Part shown: piece after piece, positions 1 through 7,303 of the stretch
How positions within the stretch are numbered: position 1 is the stretch's first letter
How the letters are laid out: each line of letters begins with the position of its first letter
Assembly (NCBI GenBank): GCA_005885515.1
Contig: VAWK01000027.1
Coordinates: 86,437-128,193 of the forward strand
Direction: 5' to 3'
From: Actinomycetota bacterium
GTDB lineage: Bacteria > Actinomycetota > Thermoleophilia > Solirubrobacterales > Solirubrobacteraceae
Length of the DNA: 41,757 nt
Translations under genes and position numbers: made by a program
Notes under the pieces: generated by a model
The model's database searches: none
The model's input: the letters and a program-made list of their open reading frames with translations, nothing else
Told to the model about the DNA's origin: nothing

Positions 1-497
1 TGGTCGGGATCGGCGAGGAGCTCGGGCTCAGCATGCTCCAGCTGCACGGCGACGAGGGGCCCGCCTACTGCGCGGAGGCCTCCCACCGGAGCGGCGCGCG
101 GGTGATCAAGGCGGCCCAGGTCTCCGGCGTGGGGGACATCAGGGCCCTCGAGCGTTTCCACGTCGATTTCCACCTGCTGGACGCGCGCGCGCGGATGCCG
201 CGGGCCAGGGCGCAGCGCGGAGGAACCGGCGAGAGCTTTGACTGGACTCTGCTGTCGGCGCGGCGATCGGCGATCCCGCTCATCCTCAGCGGTGGCCTGA
301 AGGCCGACAACGTGGCTCAGGCGATCACGCTGGCGCATCCGTACGCGCTCGACACGGCCAGCGGCACCGAGGCGGCGCCGGGGCGCAAGGATCCTGGCAA
401 GCTGCGCGCATTCTTCGCCGCCGTGCGCTCGGCCCAGGTCCGCGGCGCGGACGAGGGGCGGGGAGCGATGCTCTCCCAGCTCTCCCAGCAAGTGTGA
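1..497 (+). CDS. trpF: Phosphoribosylanthranilate isomerase, 5' end missing
   Basis: TrpF is a cytoplasmic TIM-barrel enzyme that isomerises phosphoribosylanthranilate to CdRP in tryptophan synthesis. The frame is open from base 3 and ends at TGA 495-497, so the start lies left of the window; about 60 N-terminal residues seem to be missing. Family marks are LQLHGDE near the visible start, [12 protein letters not shown] for the phosphate-binding strand, and ALDTASGTE with PGRKD near the C-terminus. The last ~20 residues form a short Ser/Gln-rich tail. TGA overlaps the GTG of trpB (GTGA), which implies translational coupling in a trp operon. The assignment is firm because trpB and trpA follow. 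Confidence 0.93.
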   Translation, partial: VGIGEELGLSMLQLHGDEGPAYCAEASHRSGARVIKAAQVSGVGDIRALERFHVDFHLLDARARMPRARAQRGGTGESFDWTLLSARRSAIPLILSGGLKADNVAQAITLAHPYALDTASGTEAAPGRKDPGKLRAFFAAVRSAQVRGADEGRGAMLSQLSQQV

Positions 498-1672
498 GCG
501 ACGGCGACGCCAGCCCGGCCGTGGAGCGCCGCTTCGGCCCCTACGGCGGGCAGTTCGTGCCAGAGACGCTGATGCCGGCGCTCGCCGAGCTGGAGCAGGC
601 ATGGGCGCAGGCGCGCGCCGACGAGGGCTTTGCGCGCGAGCTCAGCGGGCTGCTGCGCGACTTCGGCGGCCGGCCGACACCGCTGTACTGCGCCCGGCGG
701 CTGTCCGAGCGAACCGGCCGAACGGTGTACCTGAAGCGGGAGGACCTCAACCACACCGGATCGCACAAGCTCAACAACGCGCTCGGCCAGGCGCTGCTGG
801 CCAGGCGCATGGGCAAGCGTCGCATCATCGCCGAGACAGGCGCGGGCCAGCACGGGGTGGCGACGGCCACGGTGTGCGCGTTGCTGGGAATCGAGTGCGT
901 GGTCTACATGGGCGTGGCCGACATGCATCGCCAGCGGCCAAACGTGCAACGCATGGAGCTGCTGGGGGCAACCGTGCGCCCCGTGGAGGTTGGATCCACG
1001 ACGTTGAAGGAGGCGACCTCGGAGGCGATCCGTGACTGGGTGAGCAACGTGGAGTCCACGCACTACGTGATCGGCTCGGTCGTCGGACCCGCTCCGTATC
1101 CGGCGCTCGTGCGCGACCTGCAACGCGTGATCGGTGACGAGGCGCGCGCCCAGATGCTCGAGCGCGAGGGGCGGCTGCCGACGCGGGTCGTGGCCTGCGT
1201 CGGCGGGGGCTCCAACGCGATCGGCACGTTTGCGGCGTTCATCGCCGACGAGCAGGTCGAGCTCGTGGGCGTTGAGGCCGGCGGCGAGGGCATCGATACC
1301 AGCCGCCACGGCGCGCCGCTGACGGTCGGCGGGCGGCCGGGGATCCTGCACGGCTCGCGCTCGGCGGTGATGCAGGACGAGGAGGGGCAGATCCTGCAGG
1401 CGCACTCGATCTCGGCCGGGCTCGACTATCCGGGCGCCGGGCCCGAGCACGCTTTCCTGCGCGACAGCGGCCGCGCGCGCTACGAGGCGGTGACCGACGA
1501 CCAGGCGCTGGCGGCGTTCGGCCAGCTGGCCCGCCTGGAGGGGATCATCCCGGCGCTGGAGACCGCGCACGCGCTCGCGTGGGTGCTCGCGCAGCCGGAT
1601 GGCGAGCTGGACCTCGTGTGCCTGTCCGGGCGCGGTGACAAGGATCTGGCGACGGTGCTGGGTGAGGCGTGA
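494..1672 (+). CDS. trpB: Tryptophan synthase beta chain
   Basis: TrpB is the PLP-dependent beta subunit that condenses indole, channelled from TrpA, with serine to give tryptophan. The 392-residue length is normal. The N-terminal [17 protein letters not shown] block is typical, [13 protein letters not shown] carries the Schiff-base lysine (K92), [15 protein letters not shown] follows, and [10 protein letters not shown] is the PLP phosphate loop. The GTG start at 494 overlaps the trpF stop by 4 bases and gives the expected N-terminus; no strong Shine-Dalgarno is visible, consistent with coupling. The trpA ATG follows after 10 bases. It looks complete with no missing catalytic residue. Confidence 0.97.
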   Translation: MSDGDASPAVERRFGPYGGQFVPETLMPALAELEQAWAQARADEGFARELSGLLRDFGGRPTPLYCARRLSERTGRTVYLKREDLNHTGSHKLNNALGQALLARRMGKRRIIAETGAGQHGVATATVCALLGIECVVYMGVADMHRQRPNVQRMELLGATVRPVEVGSTTLKEATSEAIRDWVSNVESTHYVIGSVVGPAPYPALVRDLQRVIGDEARAQMLEREGRLPTRVVACVGGGSNAIGTFAAFIADEQVELVGVEAGGEGIDTSRHGAPLTVGGRPGILHGSRSAVMQDEEGQILQAHSISAGLDYPGAGPEHAFLRDSGRARYEAVTDDQALAAFGQLARLEGIIPALETAHALAWVLAQPDGELDLVCLSGRGDKDLATVLGEA

Positions 1673-1682
1673 CGCTGGCGCG

Positions 1683-2459
1683 ATGAGCGGCGAGCAGCGG
1701 CTCGGCGAGGCGTTCGCCGCATCCGGCAAGCACGCCGCGCTGATGCCCTACGTGATGGCGGGCTTCCCGACGCCCGCGGACTCGCTCGCGATCGGCCGCG
1801 CCTGCGTGCAGGCGGGCGCCGACGTGCTCGAGCTCGGCGTCCCCTACAGCGATCCGCTGGCCGACGGGCCCGTGATCCACGCGGCCGGCACGCGCGCGCT
1901 GGCGGCGGGCGCGAGCATGGCGAGCGTGCTGGAGGTCGGTCGCGCGCTGGCGCCGAGTGTCCCCGTCGTGCTGATGTGCTACGCGAACATGGTGTTCGCG
2001 CCCGGGGCCGAGGAGTTCCTCGAGCGTCTGGCGCGGTCCGGGGCGTGCGGGCTGATCGTCCCGGACCTGCCGCTGGAGGAGGCCGGCGCGCTGCGCCGGG
2101 CCTGCGATGCCCGCGGCCTGGCGCTGGTGCCGCTCGTCGCGCCGACCACCCCGCCCGAGCGGCTGGCGGCGATCGGGGCGGGGGCGCGCGGGTTCCTGTA
2201 CACGGTGTCGGTCGTCGGCACGACCGGCGAGCGCGCCACGCTGCAGGAGAGCCTCGCCGCGGTGATCGCGCGCGCGAAGGCCGCGACCGACGTGCCGGTT
2301 GCGGTCGGCTTTGGCATCAGCACGCCGCAGCAGGCGCGAGCGGCGGCCGATGCGGGGGCCGACGGCGTGATCGTGGGCACGCGCCTGGTGCGTGCCGCCG
2401 GCGAGCAGCCGGACGCCGTCGCGGAGCTCGTCGGCGAACTCGCCACGGCCCTGGCTTAG
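1683..2459 (+). CDS. trpA: Tryptophan synthase alpha chain
   Basis: TrpA cleaves indole-3-glycerol phosphate to indole and glyceraldehyde-3-phosphate and passes indole to TrpB. The protein has 258 residues, usual for the family. The catalytic Glu lies in VLELGVPYSDP and the catalytic Asp in DPLADGPVI; VGFGISTPQQA and GADGVIVGTRLV form the phosphate-binding end of the barrel. The frame is open further upstream, but ATG 1683 gives the expected beginning (MSGEQRLGEAF), so I chose it; it has no clear ribosome binding site and probably relies on coupling to trpB. It is the last recognisable trp gene here. Confidence 0.96.
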   Translation: MSGEQRLGEAFAASGKHAALMPYVMAGFPTPADSLAIGRACVQAGADVLELGVPYSDPLADGPVIHAAGTRALAAGASMASVLEVGRALAPSVPVVLMCYANMVFAPGAEEFLERLARSGACGLIVPDLPLEEAGALRRACDARGLALVPLVAPTTPPERLAAIGAGARGFLYTVSVVGTTGERATLQESLAAVIARAKAATDVPVAVGFGISTPQQARAAADAGADGVIVGTRLVRAAGEQPDAVAELVGELATALA

Positions 2460-2465
2460 CCTCGC

Positions 2466-2471
2466 TAGGAT
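2466..2471 (+). promoter_or_regulatory. TAGGAT -10-like hexamer 9 nt before a start codon
   Basis: TAGGAT fits the actinobacterial TANNNT -10 pattern and ends 9 bases before ATG 2481, the spacing expected of a leaderless transcript. It also contains AGGA, which could be a weak Shine-Dalgarno 10 bases from the start, so the reading is ambiguous. No convincing -35 is visible. Confidence 0.35.
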
Positions 2472-2480
2472 TGCGCCGCC

Positions 2481-2642
2481 ATGGGACTGATCCTGACGAC
2501 AACGGCGGGTCTGGTCGTCTGGATCGTGCTGTGGTCGCTGGGGAGCAAGGGATTCGACGCTTTCATGCTCGCCGTGGCGATCATCCTGGTCGGCGCCACG
2601 CTGAGGATCCTCGCACGCTACCTACCCGGCCGCCGCACCTAG
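2481..2642 (+). CDS. Small two-helix membrane protein, unknown function
   Basis: This 53-residue frame runs from ATG 2481 to TAG 2640-2642. I do not recognise a family. It has two hydrophobic stretches, about residues 2-20 (LTTTAGLVVWIVLWSLG) and 27-46 (AFMLAVAIILVGATLRIL), separated by the short polar turn SKGFD, and it ends with a basic tail (RYLPGRRT). This looks like a helical hairpin with a positively charged, probably cytoplasmic C-terminus. It sits 21 bases after trpA and 8 bases before the lipoprotein gene, so it may be co-transcribed with the latter. A chance frame is possible, but the amphipathic layout and tight packing support a real gene. Confidence 0.6.
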   Translation: MGLILTTTAGLVVWIVLWSLGSKGFDAFMLAVAIILVGATLRILARYLPGRRT

Positions 2643-2650
2643 CTGCCGCG

Positions 2651-3880
2651 GTGCGCGCGCGCTGGGCCTGCCTCGCTGCTCTGATCGTGATCGCCGCAGC
2701 GGCGGCGGGCTGCGGGAGCATCAGCATCTCCGGCGCCTCGGAAGCGACGGGCAGCCAGCTGGCGATCTACTCGAGCCTGCCGCTGCAGGGACCCTCGGCG
2801 CAGGTCGCCCAGGAAATGGTCAACGGCGAGCGGCTCGCGCTGGCCGACGCCGGCGGTCACGTGGGGCGCTTGCGCGTGGGCTTCGTGTCGCTCGATGACG
2901 CGGACCCGAGCACCGGCAAGCTCGACCCCGGGGTCACCGCTGCCAATGCCAAGATGGCGGCGCAGGACTCGAGCACGATCGCCTATCTGGGCGAGTACAG
3001 CTCGGTCGCGACCGCTGTCTCGCTGCCGCTGATCAATGCCGCCGGCATCCTGCAGGTCAGCCCCGGGAGTCCCTACGTGGGGCTCACCTCCTCGCTCGAC
3101 GCGGGCCAGTACGAGCCCCAGCGCTTCTACCCCAGCGGGCGGCGCACGTTCGGCCGCCTGCAGCCCGGTGATCCGGCACAGGCGGCCGCGCAGGCGGCGC
3201 TGATGCGCGCGCTCGGCATGCGCAGCGTGTACGTGGTGGACGACCAGAACCCGTTCCAGGTCCCGCTCGCTGAACTCGTCAGACGCGATGCCGAACGGGC
3301 CGGTATCCGCGTCGCGGGGCACGACAGCGTGCCGATAGCCTCGGGGACGGTGTTCAGCGGAGAGGTCGAAAAGATCTCCCGCACGGGCGCTCAGGCGATG
3401 TTCTTCGCCGGCGGACCCGGCCCCGGCTCGATCGCGTTCTGGCGCGCGCTGCACGGCGCCGAGCCGCAGGTCCTGCTGCTGGGATCGAGCTCGATGGTCA
3501 GCGAAGCGTTCACCTCGGCGATCGGCGCCGCCGCGGCGAGCACGTACCTGACGACGCCGGCGCTGGCCCTCGGCCAGTACCCGCGCGCGGCGGCCCGGAT
3601 GCTGGAGGACTATCGCCGCCACTTCGGCGGCGATCCCGGGCCCTACGCGCTGTATGGCTACGAGGCGATGAGCGTCGTGCTCGCCGCGATCCGCCGCGCC
3701 GGAGCTCGCGGAAACGACCGCCAGGCGGTGATCGAAAGCTTCTTCGCCACGCGCAACCGCGCCTCGGTGCTGGGCAGCTACTCGATCCAGCCCGATGGCG
3801 AAACCACGCTCTCGCGCTACGGGGTCGACCGCGTGCAGAACGGCCGGCCGGTCTTCGATCGAGCGATCGACATCGGCTGA
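2651..3880 (+). CDS. Type 1 periplasmic binding lipoprotein (LivK-like)
   Basis: Predicted extracellular solute-binding lipoprotein of the branched-chain amino-acid receptor type (ANF/LivK fold), 409 residues. GTG 2651 gives a textbook lipoprotein signal: RAR at the N-terminus, a hydrophobic core, then AAAAGCG with the lipidated Cys near residue 21. The mature protein begins with LAIYSSLPLQGPS and continues with INAAGILQVSPGSP, VYVVDDQNPF and YALYGYEAMSV, features of this fold. No permease or ATPase genes are adjacent, so it is either an orphan receptor or works with a transporter encoded elsewhere. The ligand cannot be told. The frame is open far upstream in the trpA shadow, but the signal peptide fixes the start. 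Confidence 0.85.
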   Translation: MRARWACLAALIVIAAAAAGCGSISISGASEATGSQLAIYSSLPLQGPSAQVAQEMVNGERLALADAGGHVGRLRVGFVSLDDADPSTGKLDPGVTAANAKMAAQDSSTIAYLGEYSSVATAVSLPLINAAGILQVSPGSPYVGLTSSLDAGQYEPQRFYPSGRRTFGRLQPGDPAQAAAQAALMRALGMRSVYVVDDQNPFQVPLAELVRRDAERAGIRVAGHDSVPIASGTVFSGEVEKISRTGAQAMFFAGGPGPGSIAFWRALHGAEPQVLLLGSSSMVSEAFTSAIGAAAASTYLTTPALALGQYPRAAARMLEDYRRHFGGDPGPYALYGYEAMSVVLAAIRRAGARGNDRQAVIESFFATRNRASVLGSYSIQPDGETTLSRYGVDRVQNGRPVFDRAIDIG

Positions 3881-3893
3881 GCTTTTAGCTCGG
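3877..3893. terminator. Possible bidirectional hairpin over two stop codons
   Basis: CTGAGC at 3877-3882 pairs with GCTCGG at 3888-3893 around the loop TTTTA (one G-U pair). The hairpin covers the TGA of the binding-protein gene and the TAA of the convergent DUF3352-type gene, whose stops are only 4 bases apart. The stem is short, so this is a weak terminator call. Confidence 0.35.
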
Positions 3894-5636
3894 GCGCAGC
3901 TCGAGCACGAGACGGAAGCGCTCCACGCCGCCGCCGAGGCTCCTGCTGCCGCCCGCAACCGAGGACAGCAGGCGCAGGTAGGGCACGATCGCAGCGACGG
4001 TCGGATCTTCTCCCAGGCCGGCCGATTCGAGCAGGCTGAGCACCGTGGGGGCCTGCACCAACAGGGCCGGCTGGATGCCTTCGCCGAGCACCATGCCGGC
4101 GCCGCCGTAGGAGGTCGCGGCGAGCGTGCTCGAGGGGGCGAGCGCGGCCGCGACCGAGGCTTCGCCCAGCCCGATCACGAACTTCGTCTGGCCCTTGGCA
4201 TCTCGCCCGTCGGCGATGTCCAGGGCCAGCGGAAGGCCGCTCAGCCGCGCGGTCACGGCGGCGTCTGTCCCCGTGATCGAGACCGGTTGCACCGACGCGC
4301 CCGAGCTGCGCAGCTTGAGCGCCAGCTTCGCCACCGCGGCGCGGGACAGGGCGGGATTGCGCGAGGAGATGACCACGCCCGCCTTCAGGTCGAGCAGCCC
4401 GCTTCCGCTGGCGAACAGCGCGCCCGGTCCCATCCAGCTCTGGAAGTTGCGCCTGGCTTCGGCGCTGTCTTCGGTCAGCGCGCTCACCGGCGCCAGCGTC
4501 GCCGCGAGCAGTCCCTTGACGCTGATGCCGGCGCCCGGCGCTTCCCCGCCCGAGCGCGTCGCGGTGCCGCCGAGCGAGCCGAGGCTGCGCAGCGCCCGCG
4601 CATACTGCGACAGGGCCGCGTGGGCCGAGCCGAAGCCGATCGCCACGAACGATTCGCCCGGCAGTTCGCCGGCCGCGCGTGCGGCTTCCGCTCCCGGCGA
4701 GAGCAGTCCGCCGGCCGCCCCGGGTGCCGCCGCCGGCAGCGTGTCGGCGTCGAACACGAGCGAGCTCGCCGACGGCAGCAGCGAGATGTTCGCAGTGCGC
4801 GACCCCGTCAGCAGCGCCAGCGGCCCCGGCGCGGCCCCTCCGCGTGCACTCGCTTCGGCGGCGGCCGACGCGCCGCTCACATAGACGTGCGCAAGCGCTT
4901 CCGCCGGGCCCACCGACAGCAGCTTGGCGTAGCCTGGCGCGTGCGCCAGCGAGGCTCCGCCGCGCGCGGTGTCGATGACGCTGCGCAGCGCCGGCTCGGT
5001 GCCGATGACCGCGAACCGGTCGACCAGCCCGAAGCCCAACCCGCCGCCGGTCGCCTCGTAGGCGACGCCGCGGTAGCTCGCTCCGCGCGCGCCCGCGCGC
5101 GCCGCCTGCGCGCTCAGAAATGCGCGCGCCCGGCCCGGGTCGGTCGTGTCGAGCACGATCGCGCCCTGGCCCGCGCCCGCCCGCCCGGCGCCCCCGGCGA
5201 ACGGGAACGTCGGCGCGGCGGAGCCGGGGAGGAGGACTGCTCGCAGCAGCGACAGCAGCGGTCCGAGGTCCACGCGAGCAGTGGCCGCGCTCGAGCTGAG
5301 GAAGATGCCCCCGCGTGCGCCGAGCCACGGTGCGAGGTCGCGCCTGAAGTCAAGCGCCCGCGAGCCCGGGGTCTGCAGCGCTCCGAGCAGGCGCAGGTAC
5401 GGATCGGCCTGGTGGGTGAGCGTGCGGCCGGCCGCGCGGGCCCGGGTCTGCAGCGCGCCGGTCGGGCGCACGACCGCCGCCACGTACACGGCCGCGGACG
5501 CGGGGACCGCCAGCGCGGGGTCGCTGCCGCGTGCGGATGATGACGAGCTGCCGCAGCCGGCCAGCGGGGCGGCGATGACCGCGCAGGCCAGAAACGCCGC
5601 CGCGAGGCGCGGCGGCGGGGGGAGGGGGTCCTGCAT
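3885..5636 (-). CDS. DUF3352-like lipoprotein, unknown function
   Basis: Predicted surface lipoprotein of 583 residues, the only clear minus-strand gene here. The start (ATG at 5636) is followed by a signal peptide, AAAFLACAVIAAPLAGCG, with a strong lipobox (LAGC) at residues 25-28. The mature part opens with DPALAVPASAAVYVAAVVRP and contains ALDFRRDLAPWLG and repeated alanine-rich strands, resembling the DUF3352 proteins common in Thermoleophilia-type actinobacteria; I place it in that family from memory. No catalytic motif is visible. It runs divergently from the dcw cluster, sharing the 184-bp upstream region, and converges on the binding-protein gene. Several overlapping + strand frames here are codon-bias shadows. 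Confidence 0.75.
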   Translation of the reverse strand: MQDPLPPPPRLAAAFLACAVIAAPLAGCGSSSSSARGSDPALAVPASAAVYVAAVVRPTGALQTRARAAGRTLTHQADPYLRLLGALQTPGSRALDFRRDLAPWLGARGGIFLSSSAATARVDLGPLLSLLRAVLLPGSAAPTFPFAGGAGRAGAGQGAIVLDTTDPGRARAFLSAQAARAGARGASYRGVAYEATGGGLGFGLVDRFAVIGTEPALRSVIDTARGGASLAHAPGYAKLLSVGPAEALAHVYVSGASAAAEASARGGAAPGPLALLTGSRTANISLLPSASSLVFDADTLPAAAPGAAGGLLSPGAEAARAAGELPGESFVAIGFGSAHAALSQYARALRSLGSLGGTATRSGGEAPGAGISVKGLLAATLAPVSALTEDSAEARRNFQSWMGPGALFASGSGLLDLKAGVVISSRNPALSRAAVAKLALKLRSSGASVQPVSITGTDAAVTARLSGLPLALDIADGRDAKGQTKFVIGLGEASVAAALAPSSTLAATSYGGAGMVLGEGIQPALLVQAPTVLSLLESAGLGEDPTVAAIVPYLRLLSSVAGGSRSLGGGVERFRLVLELRPS

Positions 5637-5643
5637 CGAGGCG

Positions 5644-5649
5644 ATCGTA
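5644..5649 (-). promoter_or_regulatory. TACGAT -10-like hexamer for the minus-strand lipoprotein gene
   Basis: Read on the minus strand, TACGAT is followed by 7 bases and then the ATG at 5636. There is no Shine-Dalgarno between. This fits a leaderless TANNNT promoter. A -35 box is not evident. Confidence 0.45.
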
Positions 5650-5653
5650 TCGC

Positions 5654-5738
5654 TGGGCCGTGTCGGTGGAGACAGGCGTGGGAAACGGACAAGTGGGAGG
5701 AAATGTCTCTAAGGGTTGAATTGTGGGACAAAGTGGGT
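5654..5738 (+). promoter_or_regulatory. MraZ-box-like TGGGN repeats
   Basis: TGGGN pentamers on the + strand begin at 5654, 5679, 5694, 5724 and 5734. The last two (TGGGA, TGGGT) are separated by exactly 5 bases, the arrangement bound by E. coli MraZ. All five starts differ by multiples of 5, and four of them (not 5679) by multiples of 10, so they could lie on one DNA face. The last pair lies inside the -35/-10 spacer of the predicted mraZ promoter, so MraZ binding there would block RNA polymerase. Autoregulation is inferred. Confidence 0.65.
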
Positions 5739-5744
5739 TATGGT
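5716..5744 (+). promoter_or_regulatory. Predicted mraZ/dcw promoter
   Basis: TTGAAT (5716-5721), a 17-bp spacer and TATGGT (5739-5744) form a good housekeeping-sigma promoter in an otherwise GC-rich region. Transcription would start near 5751 and give a leader of about 70 nt before the mraZ GTG. Two TGGGN repeats occupy the spacer. Confidence 0.6.
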
Positions 5745-5753
5745 CGCGCCCAG

Positions 5754-5798
5754 CGAGCCGGGGTGGAGGAGCTCCTCCCACTCCTCCACCTCGGCTCG
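5754..5798 (+). promoter_or_regulatory. 18-bp hairpin in the mraZ 5' leader
   Basis: Bases 5754-5771 (CGAGCCGGGGTGGAGGAG) pair with 5781-5798 (CTCCTCCACCTCGGCTCG) in RNA along all 18 positions; the only non-Watson-Crick pair is G5761-U5791. The 9-nt loop CTCCTCCCA repeats the anti-Shine-Dalgarno-like CTCCTCC of the 3' arm and could pair with GGAG at 5811-5814, the mraZ ribosome binding site. No U-tract follows, so it is not a classic intrinsic terminator. It lies just after the predicted transcription start. A cis-regulatory or mRNA-stabilising role is inferred. Confidence 0.7.
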
Positions 5799-5820
5799 AT
5801 CACCAACGCCGGAGCCCCAT

Positions 5821-6264
5821 GTGGTCCCTTTCCGCGGCACCTTCGACCATACGCTCGATGCGAAGAAACGGCTCACGATGCCCGCGCGCTACCGCAGCGC
5901 GCTCGCCGGGGGAATCGTGCTCGCGATGCTCGTCGACCAGCAGCCCTGCGTCGGCGTGTGGCGACCGCCGGAGTACGAGGACTACAGCCGACGCGCGCTC
6001 GGCGATCTGCCCGCGCTCTCGCCCCGACTGGCCGAGCTCGAGCGCTTCTTCTACGGCAACTCCCAGGACGCCGAGCTGGATGCGGCCGGGCGGGTCATCG
6101 TCCCCGCCTTCCTCAGCGAGCACGCTCGCCTGGAGAAGGAGATCGTGATCGTGGGCGCGGGCGACCGCCTCGAGCTGTGGAGCAAGGACGTCTGGAGCGC
6201 TCACCAGCCGACGCTGCTGAGCGGCGTGGCGGACATCACGGCCAATGTCGATGACACTGCTTGA
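5821..6264 (+). CDS. mraZ: Transcriptional regulator MraZ
   Basis: MraZ is an AbrB-like DNA-binding protein that represses its own dcw operon by binding TGGGN repeats upstream. The 147-residue product begins FRGTFDHTLDAKKRLTMPAR, the conserved first SpoVT/AbrB half, and the second half carries DAAGRVIVPAFL. GTG 5821 is chosen because the family N-terminus starts right there and GGAG (5811-5814) lies 6 bases upstream; the ATG at 5819 is in another frame. The last 20 bases overlap rsmH. Candidate binding repeats sit in its own promoter. It opens the dcw cluster, as in most bacteria. Confidence 0.95.
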   Translation: MVPFRGTFDHTLDAKKRLTMPARYRSALAGGIVLAMLVDQQPCVGVWRPPEYEDYSRRALGDLPALSPRLAELERFFYGNSQDAELDAAGRVIVPAFLSEHARLEKEIVIVGAGDRLELWSKDVWSAHQPTLLSGVADITANVDDTA

Positions 6265-7303
6265 GATGACATCAGCCCGGCGAGGCTCCCTCCGGCGCGT
6301 CAGCGGACCGGCTGCGCTGCGACGGGCCGCGCGCGAGCGCGGCGGCGAGCAGGCGCGACACGTGCCCACCCTCGCGCGGGAGCTGCTCGAGCTGCTGGAC
6401 CCCCAGCCTGGCCAGTGCGCGATCGACTGCACGTTCGGCGACGGCGGACATGCCCGGCTGGTGGCAGAACGCCTGGGCCCGTCGGGGACGCTCGTGGCGA
6501 TCGACCGCGATCCGGTCGCGGAGGAGGGCTTTGCGCGCTTGGAGCGCGAGGTGCCCTGCGCGGTTCGCTTCATCCGCGCCGGCTACGCCGAGGCGCTCGA
6601 GCTGCTCGCACGGGAGGGGCTGCGGGCGGACCTGGCCTACTTCGATCTCGGCATGTCCTGGATGCAGGTGGACGCGCGCGAGCGCGGCTTCTCGTACTCG
6701 TATGACGCGCCGCTGGACATGCGCATGGACCCCGACCAGCCGCTCAGCGCGCGCGAGCTGGTGGCCGAGTGGGACGAGCGCCGCCTGGCGCGGACGCTGC
6801 GCGACCTCGGCGAGGAGCGTCGCGCCGCGGCGATCGCCCGTGCGATCGTGCGTCGCCGCTCGCGCGCGCCCATCGCGACCACGCTCGAGCTGGTCGAGGC
6901 GATCAACTCCGCCGTTCCGGCGCCGGCCCGCTTCGGCGGCGGCCACCCGGCCAAGCGCTCCTTCCAGGCACTTCGCATCGCCGTCAACGATGAGCTCGGG
7001 CAGCTCGACCGGGCGCTCCCGCGCGCTTGGGGGCTGCTCCGCCCCGGCGGATCGCTGGCGGCGATCAGCTTCCACTCGCTCGAGGACCGGCGCGTGAAGC
7101 GCTTCATCGCCGAGCAGGTGCGCGGCTGCATCTGCCCGCCCGAGCTGCCCGTGTGCGCGTGCGGTCGCGAGCCGCGAGCGCGGTCGCTGAGCCGTCGCGC
7201 GATCGTTCCGTCCGCGGCCGAGGTGGCACGCAACCCGCGCTCCTCCTCGGCGCGGCTGCGCGGCGCAAGGAAGCTCGAGGACAGCCAGGCGGAGGCCTCG
7301 TGA
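6245..7303 (+). CDS. rsmH: 16S rRNA (cytosine(1402)-N(4))-methyltransferase
   Basis: RsmH (MraW) methylates N4 of C1402 in 16S rRNA using SAM. The 352-residue protein shows the SAM-binding block IDCTFGDGGHARLVAERL and then FDLGMSWMQVDARERGFSY, LDMRMD, GGGHPAKRSFQALRIAVN and ISFHSLEDRRVKRF, with the usual C-terminal RNPRSSSARLRGARK. ATG 6245 gives a basic extension of about 35 residues before HVPTLARELLELL; ATG 6251 or 6266 in the same frame would shorten it. It overlaps mraZ by 20 bases and the next gene by GTGA. It sits second in the dcw cluster as usual. Confidence 0.95.
   Translation: MSMTLLEMTSARRGSLRRVSGPAALRRAARERGGEQARHVPTLARELLELLDPQPGQCAIDCTFGDGGHARLVAERLGPSGTLVAIDRDPVAEEGFARLEREVPCAVRFIRAGYAEALELLAREGLRADLAYFDLGMSWMQVDARERGFSYSYDAPLDMRMDPDQPLSARELVAEWDERRLARTLRDLGEERRAAAIARAIVRRRSRAPIATTLELVEAINSAVPAPARFGGGHPAKRSFQALRIAVNDELGQLDRALPRAWGLLRPGGSLAAISFHSLEDRRVKRFIAEQVRGCICPPELPVCACGREPRARSLSRRAIVPSAAEVARNPRSSSARLRGARKLEDSQAEAS

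Noticed and set aside
1976-3880. 634-codon reading of the binding lipoprotein starting inside trpA
   Set aside because: The first ~225 residues are a trpA shadow of Arg/Gly repeats; the lipoprotein signal peptide at GTG 2651 sets the real start.
3795-5540. 581-codon + strand frame opposite the DUF3352-like gene
   Set aside because: Arg/Ala/Gly/Gln-rich shadow with no signal or domain; the minus frame has a proper lipoprotein signal.
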